The position numbers and the translations under genes are program-made. Positions 10,642 through 21,366 of a DNA stretch of 64,000 nucleotides are shown here, in pieces. The stretch lies in NCBI GenBank assembly GCA_031213475.1, contig JARUPZ010000009.1:10573601-10637600 (forward strand). Reading direction: 5' to 3'. Below the pieces are notes generated by a model, which was given only the letters and a program-made list of their open reading frames with translations, searched no databases and had not been told where the DNA came from. Position 1 is the stretch's first letter, and every line of letters begins with the position of its first letter. Origin of the DNA: Nereocystis luetkeana (Eukaryota; Sar; Phaeophyceae; Laminariales; Laminariaceae).

Positions 10642-10993
10642 GGAGCTTGCCATCCACATGCAAGCCCGCCTCAACAGCGGTTCCTGGTATTACGGGGGAC
10701 CATAGTTAACAGGACCTATGGTACACATAAAAACCTATATGTTTAACCATTTTTACTAACAATATTTGGTCCTGTTAACTATGGCCCCCCGTAATAGGAT
10801 GCTACACTCTTGACGCGCCTCGCCGAACAACTCACGTTTCGCGTCGCGCTTGGTGCAGGCAAATTGTCTGCCTGTTCGTTGAAAACCCGACGTGCTCCAG
10901 TCCCGGCGTTGTCGGGATGCGAGGGTCTATGGTCATGCGAATACGGCTATGCATGATACCGAGTACCCCCCTCCCCCCCCCCCCCCCCCCCGC
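10642..10993 (+). mobile_element. family C LINE end, interrupted by a MITE
   Basis: ACATGCAAGCCCGCCTC, CGCGCTTGGTGCAGGC, AAAACCCGACGTGCTCC, then GAGTACCCCC and a long C run. The MITE 10690-10794 splits it. Confidence 0.8.
10690..10794 (+). mobile_element. family A MITE in a LINE end
   Basis: Splits GCGGTTCCTGGTA/GGATGC; the empty form GCGGTTCTTAGTAGGATGC is at 40808. Gives a TA target duplication. Confidence 0.93.
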
Positions 10994-11099
10994 GCCTCCT
11001 ACCTACCGCACTGTAGAGGTACGGCTATCTACTCTGCCGTGTATTGTCTCTCTCCCCGACCGCACTGTGGTGGCATGGCATGGGTACACCCCTCACCCT

Positions 11100-11444
11100 C
11101 ACCCATCCTAGAAGATGGATGGTGGCCACATGCGGCGAAGAGGAACGGGACAAAACTAGCTAAAACGTGTCCTATGTAACATACGGAAACAACGTATTTA
11201 CGGGGGGCCGTAGTTAATAGGACCAAATATTGGCAGTAAAAATGGTCAAGTATGTAGGTTTTTATGTATATCATAGGTCCTATTAACTATGGTCCCCCGT
11301 CAATAATGAGCTCCCAAATGTTTGGAGGTGTCTCTAATAGGAGCAGGAACGGTTCGGTCCCTCTCGAAAGGGATGCGTGGTCAATGGTCGAATGAATGGC
11401 TGAGGCATGCAGCAAATGAGTACGCCCCCCCCCTCCCCCCCTTG
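11100..11444 (+). mobile_element. family C LINE end, interrupted by a MITE
   Basis: Matches 27085-27276: a decayed end of ORF2, GGTGTCTCTAATAGGAGCAGG, CTCGAAAGGGATGCGTGG, AGCAAATGAGTACG and a C run. Confidence 0.8.
11198..11303 (-). mobile_element. family A MITE in a LINE end
   Basis: Splits the LINE 3' region between AACGTA and ATGAGCTCCC; an uninterrupted relative lies at 27150-27170. Confidence 0.9.
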
Positions 11445-12551
11445 TATACCTTAGCGTATGCCTCTTTACACTTGGGGGCTACATTAGGCGTTCATGTCTT
11501 CTGCCTTACAGACGCTAGAACTGTTCACGACGGTACTGTGTATACCGCGCAAAACGTTGAACTCACGCAGGGGTCCAATCGCTTTTCAGCGCGCCCGTTC
11601 TCTCTTCGACAACGATCAAGTAAGGGTTGCTCGAAATTTGCAACACTCTCTTTTTTTTTGGTTTTCCGGAAAAATAGAAGAAATGTAGGTTTTCGGTCCC
11701 CCCCATTTCTTTCCGAAGACACCTTTTGCTGTTTTGTTGGTTTTCTCGGGAAAAACCATCGTCTTTTTGTCATGAGTCATGGATAGTAATTGTCTTGGCG
11801 TAGTCATACCAGCGGTATGATTTCTAGTTTTGACAGCCCTGTGTGGTGCTGTTAGATATGCCGGGTAGCCACACGAGTCTTTTCCTGCGTGCATGCGCTG
11901 CACGTTCGCTGCCGGTAGTGTCTGGAGAAAATCATGCAATTTATGGTGAAATTCGTGTGCAACATTTCGAAACCATGGAACCATCGACGGCAGTCGATAC
12001 GGTATCCAGCGCTACGGCGGTAGTTAAACGGTTGCTCTGGGTGACACGTAGCTCACACGAGTTGCTACTAATAGGTGAGGTTGTCGTCTTTTGTCTTGCG
12101 TGCCGCCCGCGTTATTATTTACCATGGTACACCGGAATGTTACACCTACCTGGTACTGCGGCTGTGTATATATATACCAGACCAGGCACCAGGTATACGA
12201 TAACTAAAAAAAATAAATGTCTATATAAAATGTCCGATTTTTCGCTATGTTCCTGTCGATACATCGAAAGTGCGAGATTTCGATAGAGGGATGCTGTCGA
12301 TACGATATATATCCCCATCCCTAATATTAATATTAATAGTTGAACGACCCTTATGGGTGGGTGCGTGGGTGGGAGTGGGAATGTTCGTTGGGTAGCCGGA
12401 GCGGTTGATTGTGGACGACGGACTGACGACACACGGAAAGAAGCTTTCAAGCACGACCCGCGACAGGCGACAGATAAAAAGTACTCTCATTTCTGTTCTC
12501 GCGATTCACTCGTAAATCCGAGTACACGACGAGATGCTACTTCTAGGATTG
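11445..12551. other. no supported gene
   Basis: Unremarkable sequence with short open frames on both strands, a TACCTGGTA (12147) and a CACCAGGTATAC cluster (12172-12196). Confidence 0.5.
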
Positions 12552-12712
12552 AAGAATCGGCACGGACACTGGTTGTGCTGGATGTCGACGGGTAGAAAGA
12601 ACGGTTTAATGTGAAGAACACACACACCGTTCTGCACTGTAAATTTTATGGTATAATTTTACGGTCAATTATTCCTTTTGTTTCCGAGGTTTTCTTCTTT
12701 CGGGAAAGTTAA

Positions 12713-12801
12713 CCCCTTTAGAACCGCAGTCCCGTTTTGGGGACAAACCACTCAAATTTCAAGTAGTTTGTCCCCATAACGGGACTGCGGTTCTAAAGGG
12801 G
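12713..12801. mobile_element. family B hairpin MITE with TTAA on both sides
   Basis: CCCCTTTAGAACCGCAGTCC pairs with its complement at the right end; TTAA at 12709-12712 and 12802-12805. Best evidence for the family's target site. Lies within the long inverted repeat. Confidence 0.92.
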
Positions 12802-12868
12802 TTAAGAGTGAACAATGTTGAAGATCATGCTGCACATTGTCGGATGGCAAGGGAAATAATAACTATTA

Positions 12869-12973
12869 TTACGGGGGACCATAGTTAATGGAACCTATGG
12901 TACACATAAAAACCTATACATTTAACCATTTTTACTAACAATATTGGGTCCTACTAACTATGGTCGCCCGTAA
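12869..12973 (+). mobile_element. family A MITE
   Basis: TTACGGGGGACC to GGTCGCCCGTAA, TA on both sides; lies inside the long inverted repeat. Confidence 0.92.
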
Positions 12974-13346
12974 TAGTAGAACCGCGGTGCTTGTTGTTGT
13001 GCATCTCGCATCTTTAGCTCGTGAAGCTGCTTCGGCAAAACCTGTCATGTCTCATGATACAGATGGCGCATGAACTACGCAGAAGCGGCAGGAGTCTACA
13101 GCACCCTGTGGCAGTTACCCGAGGTATCATAAATGCTACTGCTGTGCATGTAGGCATACGCAAGATACCTGGTGTTCCGCGTAAGTATACCGGGTGTACC
13201 GGCATGCGCGAGCTAACAACACCGGGACTATAGTGCCGACCGGCACTATCTACTCCTACGCTGCTGTGTGTGTTCTTCACATTATTAAACCGTTCTTTCT
13301 ACCCGTCGACATCCAGCACAACCAGTGTCCGTGCCGATTCTTTGTT

Positions 13347-13460
13347 CCTATTGCTGGGGACCATAGTAAATAGGACCGAGTATTGGAAGCAAAAACAGGA
13401 AAATATGTACCTGGTAGGTTTTTGTGTGTACCGTAGGTCCTATTTAATATCCCCCCCCCC
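13347..13460 (-). mobile_element. family A MITE, decayed ends, TACCTGGTA insert
   Basis: The core GGGACCATAGTAAATAGGACC is clear but the outer ends are eroded. TACCTGGTA at 13408-13416 replaces TA. Confidence 0.8.
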
Positions 13461-13671
13461 CTTCCGTGTTGAAAGAGATACAAGTTATGTGGTCACAAAG
13501 CTACGCCACAGAGATGCTACGTTGCCCCGGACGCAGTAAGCACAGCAGTCGGCAATGCAATCAATGCCATGCCATCATACTGGATTCGTCTGGGCCACCC
13601 TGATTAGTCCCTTGTGTGCCGGGCGATTTCACAGACACTGTGCCGGGCAGCCGGCACCATAGAGGGCAACC

Positions 13672-13779
13672 ATGGAGGGCAACCATAGTAAACAGGACCT
13701 ATGGTACGCACGAAAACCTATATGTTCACCTATTTTTTACCAACAATACTTGGGTCCTATTTACTATGCCCCCCCGTAA
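13672..13779 (+). mobile_element. family A MITE, duplicated left end
   Basis: The left end GAGGGCAACCAT is present twice (13662 and 13674); the right end GCCCCCCCGTAA is intact. Confidence 0.8.
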
Positions 13780-14206
13780 TACTACTACTGCTGTATATAT
13801 ACCACCGCTGCTTTGCGTGTTCTTTGTGTCCGTAAATATAATGACATTTTTGCACGTTGTTAGTAGTGTTTGATGCAATAAACGTTCCCATTTTGAGACT
13901 CAGACTGCTGTGGTGGTATGCCCTACTATGACGAGCATGAGAACACGCGACCCTCCTACGAACTTCGAGGCTGATTGTGGAGCGAGGTGCACGCGCCGCG
14001 CGGTTGCCATCTACGCAGACCGTCTCGTCGAGATCGTCCCGAACCCACCCTTTTGGCTGGTGCGTCTTGGGGTCCTGTGTGTCTCAGGAATGCGCCCCGG
14101 GGCGTGTGCCACCTTTTGCGCGTTAGACGGACGATGCACGACAGCAGTGACGCCGCGCAACAACACGCAGTAGGTATATATATATATATGTATATATATA
14201 TTTTGC

Positions 14207-14366
14207 TCATCCCATTTATTATCTTCGCACATACATCTTCTTCTCTCTCTCCTTCCAACTCGTAACTCAGATCCGGGGTCACATAGCAGGCTCTTCTACC
14301 CCCCTTCCCGCTACGGTACGTGCCTTCATTTTTATCGCGAGAAGATTTCAGCCTTTTCTTCCCTCG
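14207..14366 (-). mobile_element. 5'-truncated SINE copy
   Basis: Only the 3' half of the SINE body is present on the minus strand (CCCATTTATTATC to CTTTTCTTCCCTCG); the tRNA-like head is absent. The tail has been replaced by a TA repeat at 14174-14201. Confidence 0.8.
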
Positions 14367-14629
14367 TAGCCTCTTTTCATGTCTTTATAAACCCTCGGTG
14401 CGTTCGGAATTGGATATATGTCCCTTTCGGACTTGTCAACGTCCATATCAGAGTTTTGGTGCCTATCCCTTACAGTTTCAGTTAGTCGGTGTGTGTTATC
14501 TTCGGATTGAACCGTTTTTTCTACCCAGCTAACCCAGTACGTCCAGTTCCCTATTACGTTCATTATAGTACGGTGACATCCCCCCCCCCCCCCCCCCTCC
14601 CTTCTACGTAGGATTATTTTCCTGTTGAC

Positions 14630-14717
14630 TCTTTTTTAGGGCCGCAGTCCCGTAGGGGATAAACCATTCAAATTCTAAGTAATTCGTCTCCCAAACGGGA
14701 CTGCGGTCCTAAAAGGG
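14630..14717. mobile_element. family B hairpin MITE
   Basis: Both arms present with a 5-bp loss in the left one; no TTAA flanks. Confidence 0.85.
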
Positions 14718-14756
14718 TGCATGGACGGTTTTCCCCTTGAAGTTGTCGTACGTACA

Positions 14757-15108
14757 TTTTTTTTTTTTTTTTTTTCTTTTTTTTTTTCATCCCATTCATT
14801 ATCTTCGCACATCTTTTTCTCTCTCCTTCCAACTCGTAACTCAGATCCGGGGTCACATAGCAGGCTCTTCTCCCCCCTTCCCGCTACGGTACGTGCCTTC
14901 ATTTTTTATCGCGAGAAGATTTCAGCCTTTTCTTCCCTCGTCGACTCGCATCGAATTGTGCCTACCCACGCTGCAAGGCGCTCTCAACAATTGAATCCCT
15001 TTTTTTTTATTTTTGCAAATAAAGTCAAAGTCCGACCCTCCTGGGGCTCGAACCCAGGACTCAAACAAGTAGAATTCGAGGTTAACCACTTGAACCACCG
15101 GGGCGACC
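14757..15108 (-). mobile_element. tRNA-derived SINE (copy 4)
   Basis: Minus-strand full-length copy: poly(T) from 14757, body, B box complement near 15046 and head ending at 15108. Almost identical to copy 2, implying recent activity. No clear target-site duplication. Confidence 0.9.
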
Positions 15109-15352
15109 ATACCAGTACGTGGTTACCGGGCCGACCACACGACGGCGCACGCACGAACTGCTCTCCTTGCTGCCTCACGATGTTCCTGGTACTGCTGCTG
15201 TACTGACAGTTGTCACTACTGCGTGCGTCGTAGTTTGAGATCACATAACGCACTGCTGTAGATCTCCTTGGACAAGAAGGAACCAGCACTGTTACGTGGG
15301 CGTGTGCTTGGATGTCGACGGCTAAAAAAACAACGGGTTAAAAACATTTTTT

Positions 15353-15430
15353 TGGGACTGCAGTCTCGTTTTGGGGACATTTTGGGACACATTGGCTTGT
15401 AATTTGGAGTGGTTTGTCCCCCAAGACAGG
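15353..15430. mobile_element. truncated family B hairpin
   Basis: GGGACTGCAGTCTCGTTTTG and GGTTTGTCCCCCAAGACAGG remain; outer ends lost. Confidence 0.6.
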
Positions 15431-15605
15431 TTCATGTGAAAACACGCACCACAACGCAAAAAAGGCGGCTTTCGAGAAATATCTCGAGATCTTGCGATGT
15501 ATCATATCTCGGAGAGATCCACCTGTCAATTATCTCGAGATCTCCCGATGGTCCCGAGATCCCTGTCAAAGATCTCGCGATCTTTCCGTGATCTACCTGG
15601 TACTA

Positions 15606-15710
15606 TTACGGGGGGCCATAGTTAATAGGACCTAGGGTACAGACAAAAACCTTCATATTTCGCTATTTTTGTCACCAATATTTGGTCCTATGAACTATGG
15701 CCCCCCGTAA
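15606..15710 (+). mobile_element. family A MITE in the CGAGATC array
   Basis: TTACGGGGGGCC to GGCCCCCCGTAA. TACCTGGTA lies immediately outside (15594-15602). Confidence 0.92.
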
Positions 15711-15729
15711 TATTAATAGTAATACTTGA

Positions 15730-15818
15730 CCCCTTTACAACCGCACTCCCGTTTTGGCGAATAACTACTCGAAATGTGTGTGGTTCGTCCCCAAAACGGG
15801 ACTGCGTTCCTAAAAAGG
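15730..15818. mobile_element. family B hairpin MITE
   Basis: CCCCTTTACAACCGCACTCC to TAAAAAGG. TTGA on both sides, perhaps a variant or mutated target duplication. Confidence 0.85.
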
Positions 15819-16028
15819 TTGACAATATCTCGGGATCTGTCGAGAGTATCTTCGGCATCTTTCGGTGATCCCAGATCTGTCCAGGCATGGACGGCCTGTA
15901 CCGCTCGGTGTTTGTTACGAATCTCCCCGTTGCTGCCGAGAAATTTGGCTTCGAGATCCGTCCGTTGGCGTGTGTATGATATCGTCTCTTTTTTTACGAT
16001 ACAGGTGGGGGGTATGTAACCATTTTAA

Positions 16029-16117
16029 CCCTTTTTAGAACCGCAGTCCCGTTTCGGGGACAAACCATTCAATTTTTAAGTGGTTTGTACCCAGACGAGA
16101 CTGCAGTGCTAAAAGGG
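16029..16117. mobile_element. family B hairpin MITE
   Basis: TTAA at 16025-16028 before CCCTTTTTAG; right end CTAAAAGGG then CCAA. Confidence 0.87.
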
Positions 16118-16119
16118 CC

Positions 16120-18544
16120 AAGACCACCCCGTGACGAGCTATTAATAACAAACGTGGTCCCAATCTCTATTATGAATAATAATATGTTTTTTTCACCGCT
16201 ATATAACTTGGGGAAATAAGATGGTCGAAGTATCTTCCAAGTACTTTTTTCTCGTGACAAAGCCTACGTATTTACCTTACTTTATCTTCCGACAAAAATC
16301 TAAACACGGGTGGATGGTCTTGAGGTGGGTACAGGTGGGGTTGACCCACATAGAAGTGCCTTGTAAATATCGGGTTTGCTGGCTTTGTGCACAGCTAGTA
16401 TGTTGTGCTGGCCGTTTCCAGTATGTACGTACGTTGACACGAGGGGTAGTGAACCTCAAACCGGAAGTCGTTTGTTTCGGTCGGCTTTTATCGGTTTTCC
16501 CCTCTACCGAGAACCGTTTTTTTCAGTCGGTTTTTCGGTTGCAAAAGAAAAACGAAACCGAAAACCTCGATCAATTAGTTTTCCTCATTCCTTTTCCCCC
16601 TAGGCCATAACGCCTACATATCTTCATGGAACCCCCGAAAGCGCGATCGAAACCGACCGACACTTCCGGCAATGAACCGAAGCACCGACAGCAGCGGGGG
16701 AGCTGTAGGTTAAATTGACACACGACACGAAACTGGAACGTGGAAGTGTGGTGAGCTTAAGCTTTATTTTTACCAAACCAAGCCGGAGGATAAAAAGAAA
16801 AAAAAAAAGACAGAGCCACGTTCGGAGCCGGTTCACAACTCTCGCCTCGTGGCACCTTGAAATTACTATACGATCATGAGGTTACATGATACCAACATTT
16901 TCACACCGAGTACTTCGAAATGTTGACCATTTGGCTGACTCGCCGAGAAACCGACCGAGAAGTGCTCGGTTGGGTTTCTTTTCGGTTTCCGTTCAGTTTC
17001 GGTTCGGTTTCGGTTCGGTTCGGGTTTTCGTGTAAAAACCGACCGAAAGCGACCGAGTTTTCGACGAAATAACAAAAAAACGAAAAACCGACCGAGCCAA
17101 TATCCATGTTCGGTTCACAACCCTGTTAACAATAAATAGGCGTTGCGCTGACTGCTAACTTACTATCTAGTCTCCGTACAGCAGCAGCACCGCATTTGCG
17201 ATGCACCTGGTGTGTGTGATCGTTGTCACGTACGTATGAGAGCTTTTGTGACCACACAGCTCGTATCTCTCTGGGAGGAAGACTCAGCACGGATTTCGAC
17301 TGGTGGAAACGCCACTTTTGGCGGCGAGAACAAGGCAAGCTGCACAACAGCAAAGAGGGAACGGCAGGAGCACTACACAGCGGTTTTACACCAGCATTTT
17401 CGGCCAAAATAATAACAACACGAAAAATAAAAAAAAAAGCTGCGAATCACTTTTTTTTTTTTCTTCTTCTCGGAACTAATCACGCACATCTAAAGCGAGT
17501 TCCTTGTGATACTTCGCGCGCGCGCGCTCGTACGCACGTTCTCGAGTTTCAAGTACGCTGACGGCTGACTTCTGCAAATACTTGCCTGTAATTTCGACAG
17601 TTTTTGTACGCAACGAAGTCGCTGCCTAGACTGCCATAGTTGCGGTATTCCCTGGGTTGGCGTTCTCTTCTTTTTTTTCGCTCGAACCCGGTTGTCATAC
17701 GCAGCCTTTGCTCCTTTTCACCCCCCGACTTCAACTTTCGACACCAATCAATCAATCAATCAATCAATCGATCAATACCTGCCTGCTTCCTGTCTACGTA
17801 CGTGGTTGAAGCGAATCATCCATCGATCAATCACCCTTCGTATGCACGAGTACTATGACGAGGGGGACATATTAAATAGGACCTACGGTACAGACAAAAA
17901 CCTATATATTTCACTGTTTTTACCAACAATATTTGGTTCTATTTACTATGCCCCCCCGTAATGTTCCTATTACTTCTGTACTTGTAATAATAGTACAAAC
18001 TGCCTTTTTTCCCCCCCTCTTGCATCTACACGAACAGTAGCATGGATGAGCACGGCGATGTCTACGGCTATGTGAGACCCTCTGAATATATCGATTGGAG
18101 GGTCAGGGTCACACGGTGACGCATGGCGCACTGGCTGTTTGCTGTAGCTGAAAGCATCCTATCGCCATCGACGGACGACGCACGCACGCAAAAGAAGCGA
18201 TCGCTGTGCGTTGTTCGCGGTTTCAGCCGTTCCTTCTACCCCTTGAAACATCCAGCGCACACATCACCACTGCGTTCCGATTCTTGGTCCCAGGGAGATA
18301 AAAGCTGTGTGGTCACTGGAAACCACGACACCTCAGAGATACGAACGACTGTCTGTACACTGGTGTTACTTCGCACCTGCTACGAACATGGCCGGGTATG
18401 GTAGTACTCGTACACGTTTTTTTCCGCATATCGCAGTTTTCCTGGCCAGCCGGGCAAGGGGCAGAGGATTTTTATTTTTTCATTATTATTATTATTATTA
18501 TTTTTTTTATCCCTCGGCGGATTTGTAAAAACAGTGCTTGAACC
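16120..18544. other. no supported gene; CGGTTT-rich segment
   Basis: 16470-17110 has many GGTTTCGGTTCGG and complementary CCGACCG words on both strands. (CAAT)n at 17747-17770. One family A MITE lies at 17855. A relative of the long-inverted-repeat arm is at 18230-18300. Confidence 0.5.
17855..17961 (+). mobile_element. family A MITE, degraded left end
   Basis: Left end reads TGACGAGGGGGACAT; right end CCCCCCCGTAA. Confidence 0.82.
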
Positions 18545-18633
18545 TCGTGGCAACGCAGAGTCCCGTTTTAGGGACGAACAACTCAAATCCTAAGCAAGTG
18601 TGTCCCCGAAACAGGACCGCAGTTCTTGAACGG
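18545..18633. mobile_element. family B hairpin, first of three in tandem
   Basis: CGTGGCAACGCAGAGTCCCG ... GGACCGCAGTTCTTGAACGG, then TTAA shared with the next copy. Confidence 0.75.
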
Positions 18634-18637
18634 TTAA

Positions 18638-18735
18638 CCCTTTTAGCACTGCAGTCTCGTTTTGGGAACAAATGGGTACAAATTACTTGGAACTTGAGTG
18701 GTGTGTCCCCAAAACGGGGCTGGAGTTCTGAAAAG
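18638..18735. mobile_element. family B hairpin, second of three
   Basis: CCCTTTTAGCACTGCAGTC ... GGGGCTGGAGTTCTGAAAAG. Confidence 0.8.
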
Positions 18736-18825
18736 CCTCGTGGCACCGCAGCCCCGTTTTGTGGACAACTTAATCGGAGAATTCGACTGGTTTGTCCACA
18801 AAACGGGACTGCAATCCTGACTGGG
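18736..18825. mobile_element. family B hairpin, third of three
   Basis: CCTCGTGGCACCGCAG at its left edge repeats the left edge of the first hairpin, suggesting duplication of a block. Confidence 0.78.
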
Positions 18826-19052
18826 TCAATCAAGCTCACGACGCTTCCACGTTCAGATGATTGTTTCCCGCCCAGCTCGTGTTATGGTGAGGGTCGGGTC
18901 GTCGGGGGAAGGGTTGTGATTATTTACCTCAACCAATATCAGGTTTCACAATAAGGAAGGATGCGGAACTCGTACGTAGGGTTAAAAAGTCGGTTTCGCG
19001 ATATATAATAATATCCGTTTTTTTCTTTTTCAGTGTGGGTTTTACGGGTCCC

Positions 19053-19054
19053 TC

Positions 19055-19092
<38 letters not shown>
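19053..19092. repeat. (TGC)n microsatellite
   Basis: About 13 CTG units in non-coding DNA. Confidence 0.9.
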
Positions 19093-19786
19093 GGCCATGG
19101 ATAGGAGCGTTATGGCACGGGGGGCGGCACGACGACGTGGTCGTGCCCGCTGTAGCCCCATGGGGGGCTGACTGCCTGTAGGCTGACTACACAACGGGTA
19201 TCATGTATCTCTCCTATCTATCTCCATGTTGGGCTTTTATCGTATCCAGCGGTACGATGGTAGAGGCCGTATCGCATCGTTTCTAGTCTCCCTACTACGA
19301 AATACGTCCAGGCAGGAGTCGTTTTTTTCCCATGGCCTCAGGACTTGCATCGCTCTATTAGGAGAAAGAACATCGCACGGACACTGCGTGTGTAGTGCTG
19401 GATGTCGACGGGTACATACGTAGAATTGTCGGCCGAATGTCAAGAGTCAGGACACGAAACAACATGGATCAAGAATCGGGACAGACACTGCGACGAAGAA
19501 GATTTCGGTTTCTTCTTCTTAAGATTTCGGTTTCTTCATTTGCAGACGATTTGTGAGGATAAAAAAGAACAAAACGAACAAAAACGAGGACGCGCGACAT
19601 AATAGACATCCCAAACCGATGGTCGCGCGAAACCCTCCCACGTGCACAAACCAAAACGCCCCCCCCGCATCTCACATCCGTCAAGCAGCGACTTCACTTA
19701 TAGCCCCTCCCCCCTCTAAAAGCCTCCAAACGAAGCATCAACCAAAACCCCGCTGTCCGTGAAAATCTGTGGTATCCGCGGTTTCA

Positions 19787-19876
19787 TCCTTTTAGGGGAG
19801 CAGTCCCGTTTTTGGGGACAGACCATTCAAATTATAAGTGGTTTGCCCCCAAAACGGGACTGCAGTCCTAAAGGCT
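19787..19876. mobile_element. family B hairpin MITE
   Basis: CCTTTTAGGGGAGCAGTCCC ... GGGACTGCAGTCCTAAAGG. Confidence 0.85.
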
Positions 19877-20228
19877 TTAATAACCGATTTTCCGTTTCCA
19901 GACATACCGCACCTTTTTACTACAGTAAAAAATTTGAATTGCTTCAAAAAGGATCCTACACTAAACCCAAGTAAATTATGTACCCCAAAACGTGGGTGCT
20001 GCTGCTGCAGAGTCGAAGAAGCAGGGGTGTATCTGTCCCTTGCCGGTCGGTGCACATCTCTCTCTCCCTGCGCAGGTAGGTCTTGGTGCTAATTCCGCCA
20101 CGTTTTCTGCCCGGCGGGCCGGCGCAGCAGGCGGCGCCGGCGGCCAGCGCGCACGCATCGTATATCGTAGTGCCGAAGCGGCTGGTCACGAGACAGCGAG
20201 ACAGGCTTTCCTTTGTCAGATTTAACGA

Positions 20229-20326
20229 ACCCTCTTGGGTGCTGCCGTCCCGTTATATGGGGAACAATCCACTCAAGTTTTGGGCAATTCACCCCCCGAA
20301 AGGAGCCCCGCGGTTTTGTGAGAGGG
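20229..20326. mobile_element. diverged family B hairpin
   Basis: GCTGCCGTCCCGTTATATGG and a weakened right arm ending GAGGG before TTAA. Confidence 0.6.
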
Positions 20327-20854
20327 TTAAAAAAGAGAAAAACTCTCGAAAGCTTTCAGAGGGCTCGAAAAATGACCGAGAGAGCAGAACGGGAAACCCG
20401 CCACGGCGACGACGACCGCTGCCTTTTTTTTTGGGTGACAACCTGGGCGATCATCGATTAACCGATTGGTGTCCCGAGACACAATGGTTGAAACGCAAGG
20501 AGGCCGCGACCGTACGGCCACGACCCCCGCGGCGTGATCCTTCCTACAGCACGCGCCCGCACGTGGTGCTGGAAGGGGGGAGGGGTGGGGGTGCGCTCAG
20601 GTTGACCCTTGGACGGTTGGGCTGATGTCGCCGAATTGATGAATTTATCATCGGTTTGGTAGAAATCTCGGGGCTCCACAGAGATTAAATGGGGCGTCTT
20701 CGGAGAATCGTGCGCTCGATCCTCCGCCCCCCCCCCCCCCCCCCCCACCCTCGCGCCCCCCGCCCCTTGGGGCCTCTAGCCCTCCTCACCCCCTATTCAG
20801 CAGTACCGGGGTTTTCTTTCGATCGCGTGGGCCCTTTTGCCGCGGAGGGCTCTA

Positions 20855-20969
20855 TTACGGGGGACCATAGTAGACAGGGACCAAAAATTGTTAGAAAAAG
20901 TAGCGAAATATATAGGTTTATGTGTTTAGCGTAGGTCCAATTCAATATGCCTCCCCCCCCCCGCCGTAA
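20855..20969 (-). mobile_element. family A MITE, left half of a second dimer
   Basis: TTACGGGGGACC to CCGCCGTAA; one TA (20970-20971) separates it from the next copy. Confidence 0.9.
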
Positions 20970-20971
20970 TA

Positions 20972-21077
20972 TTACGGGGGGCCATAGTTAATAGGACCTA
21001 TGGTCTGCACAAAAACCTATATATTTTCCTTTTTTTTACTCACAATATTTGGTCCTATTTACCATGCCCCCCCATAA
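20972..21077 (+). mobile_element. family A MITE, right half of a second dimer
   Basis: TTACGGGGGGCC to CCCCCCCATAA, opposite in orientation to its neighbour, the same arrangement as at 3377-3588. Confidence 0.9.
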
Positions 21078-21261
21078 TATAATAGTAGCCCGAAGATGCT
21101 GGCGTCAAGAGCAAAAAGAGGTACGTGTAGTTTGCGTACCAAGCGCCAGGGTGTTTGTTTCTGTTTCTGTTTCTGTTTTTTTCCTGAAAAATCACCCTTC
21201 GTCGCTGGTGTACTCGTTTTGTTTTTACATGTACAGGGTATGCTGTGTTATGTCGTTGTTA

Positions 21262-21366
21262 TTACGGGGGACCATAGTAAACAGGACCAAATCTTGTTAG
21301 TAAAAATAGGTAAATATGTAGGTCTTTGTGTGTACCGTAGGTCCTATTAACTATGGTCCCCCGTAA
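21262..21366 (-). mobile_element. family A MITE
   Basis: Well preserved: TTACGGGGGACC to GGTCCCCCGTAA with TA on both sides. Confidence 0.93.

Larger units (their letters stand above)
12552..13342. repeat. long inverted repeat, candidate foldback transposon
   Basis: The left arm 12552-12624 and right arm 13265-13342 are inverted copies of ~70 bp, identical apart from a 3-nt indel (GGATGTCGACGGGTAGAAAG at its centre). The ~640 bp between hold a family B hairpin and a family A MITE. Shorter relatives of the arm occur at 15308, 18230-18300 and 19366-19412, so the arm is a repeated element end. Confidence 0.7.
15470..15965. repeat. CGAGATC-rich array interrupted by two MITEs
   Basis: ATCTCGAGATCT, CTCGGAGAGATC, CCGAGATCCC and relatives cluster at 15475-15590 and 15826-15962; a family A MITE and a family B hairpin lie between. 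Confidence 0.55.
18826..20854. other. no supported gene
   Basis: Apart from two family B copies and the TGC repeat, short GC-rich frames at 20000-20630 are unrecognised and overlap on both strands. Confidence 0.45.

Noticed and set aside
16470-17110. Arg/Asn/Thr-rich frames around CGGTTT repeats considered as a coding region
   Set aside because: Low-complexity words on both strands; no conserved domain could be seen.
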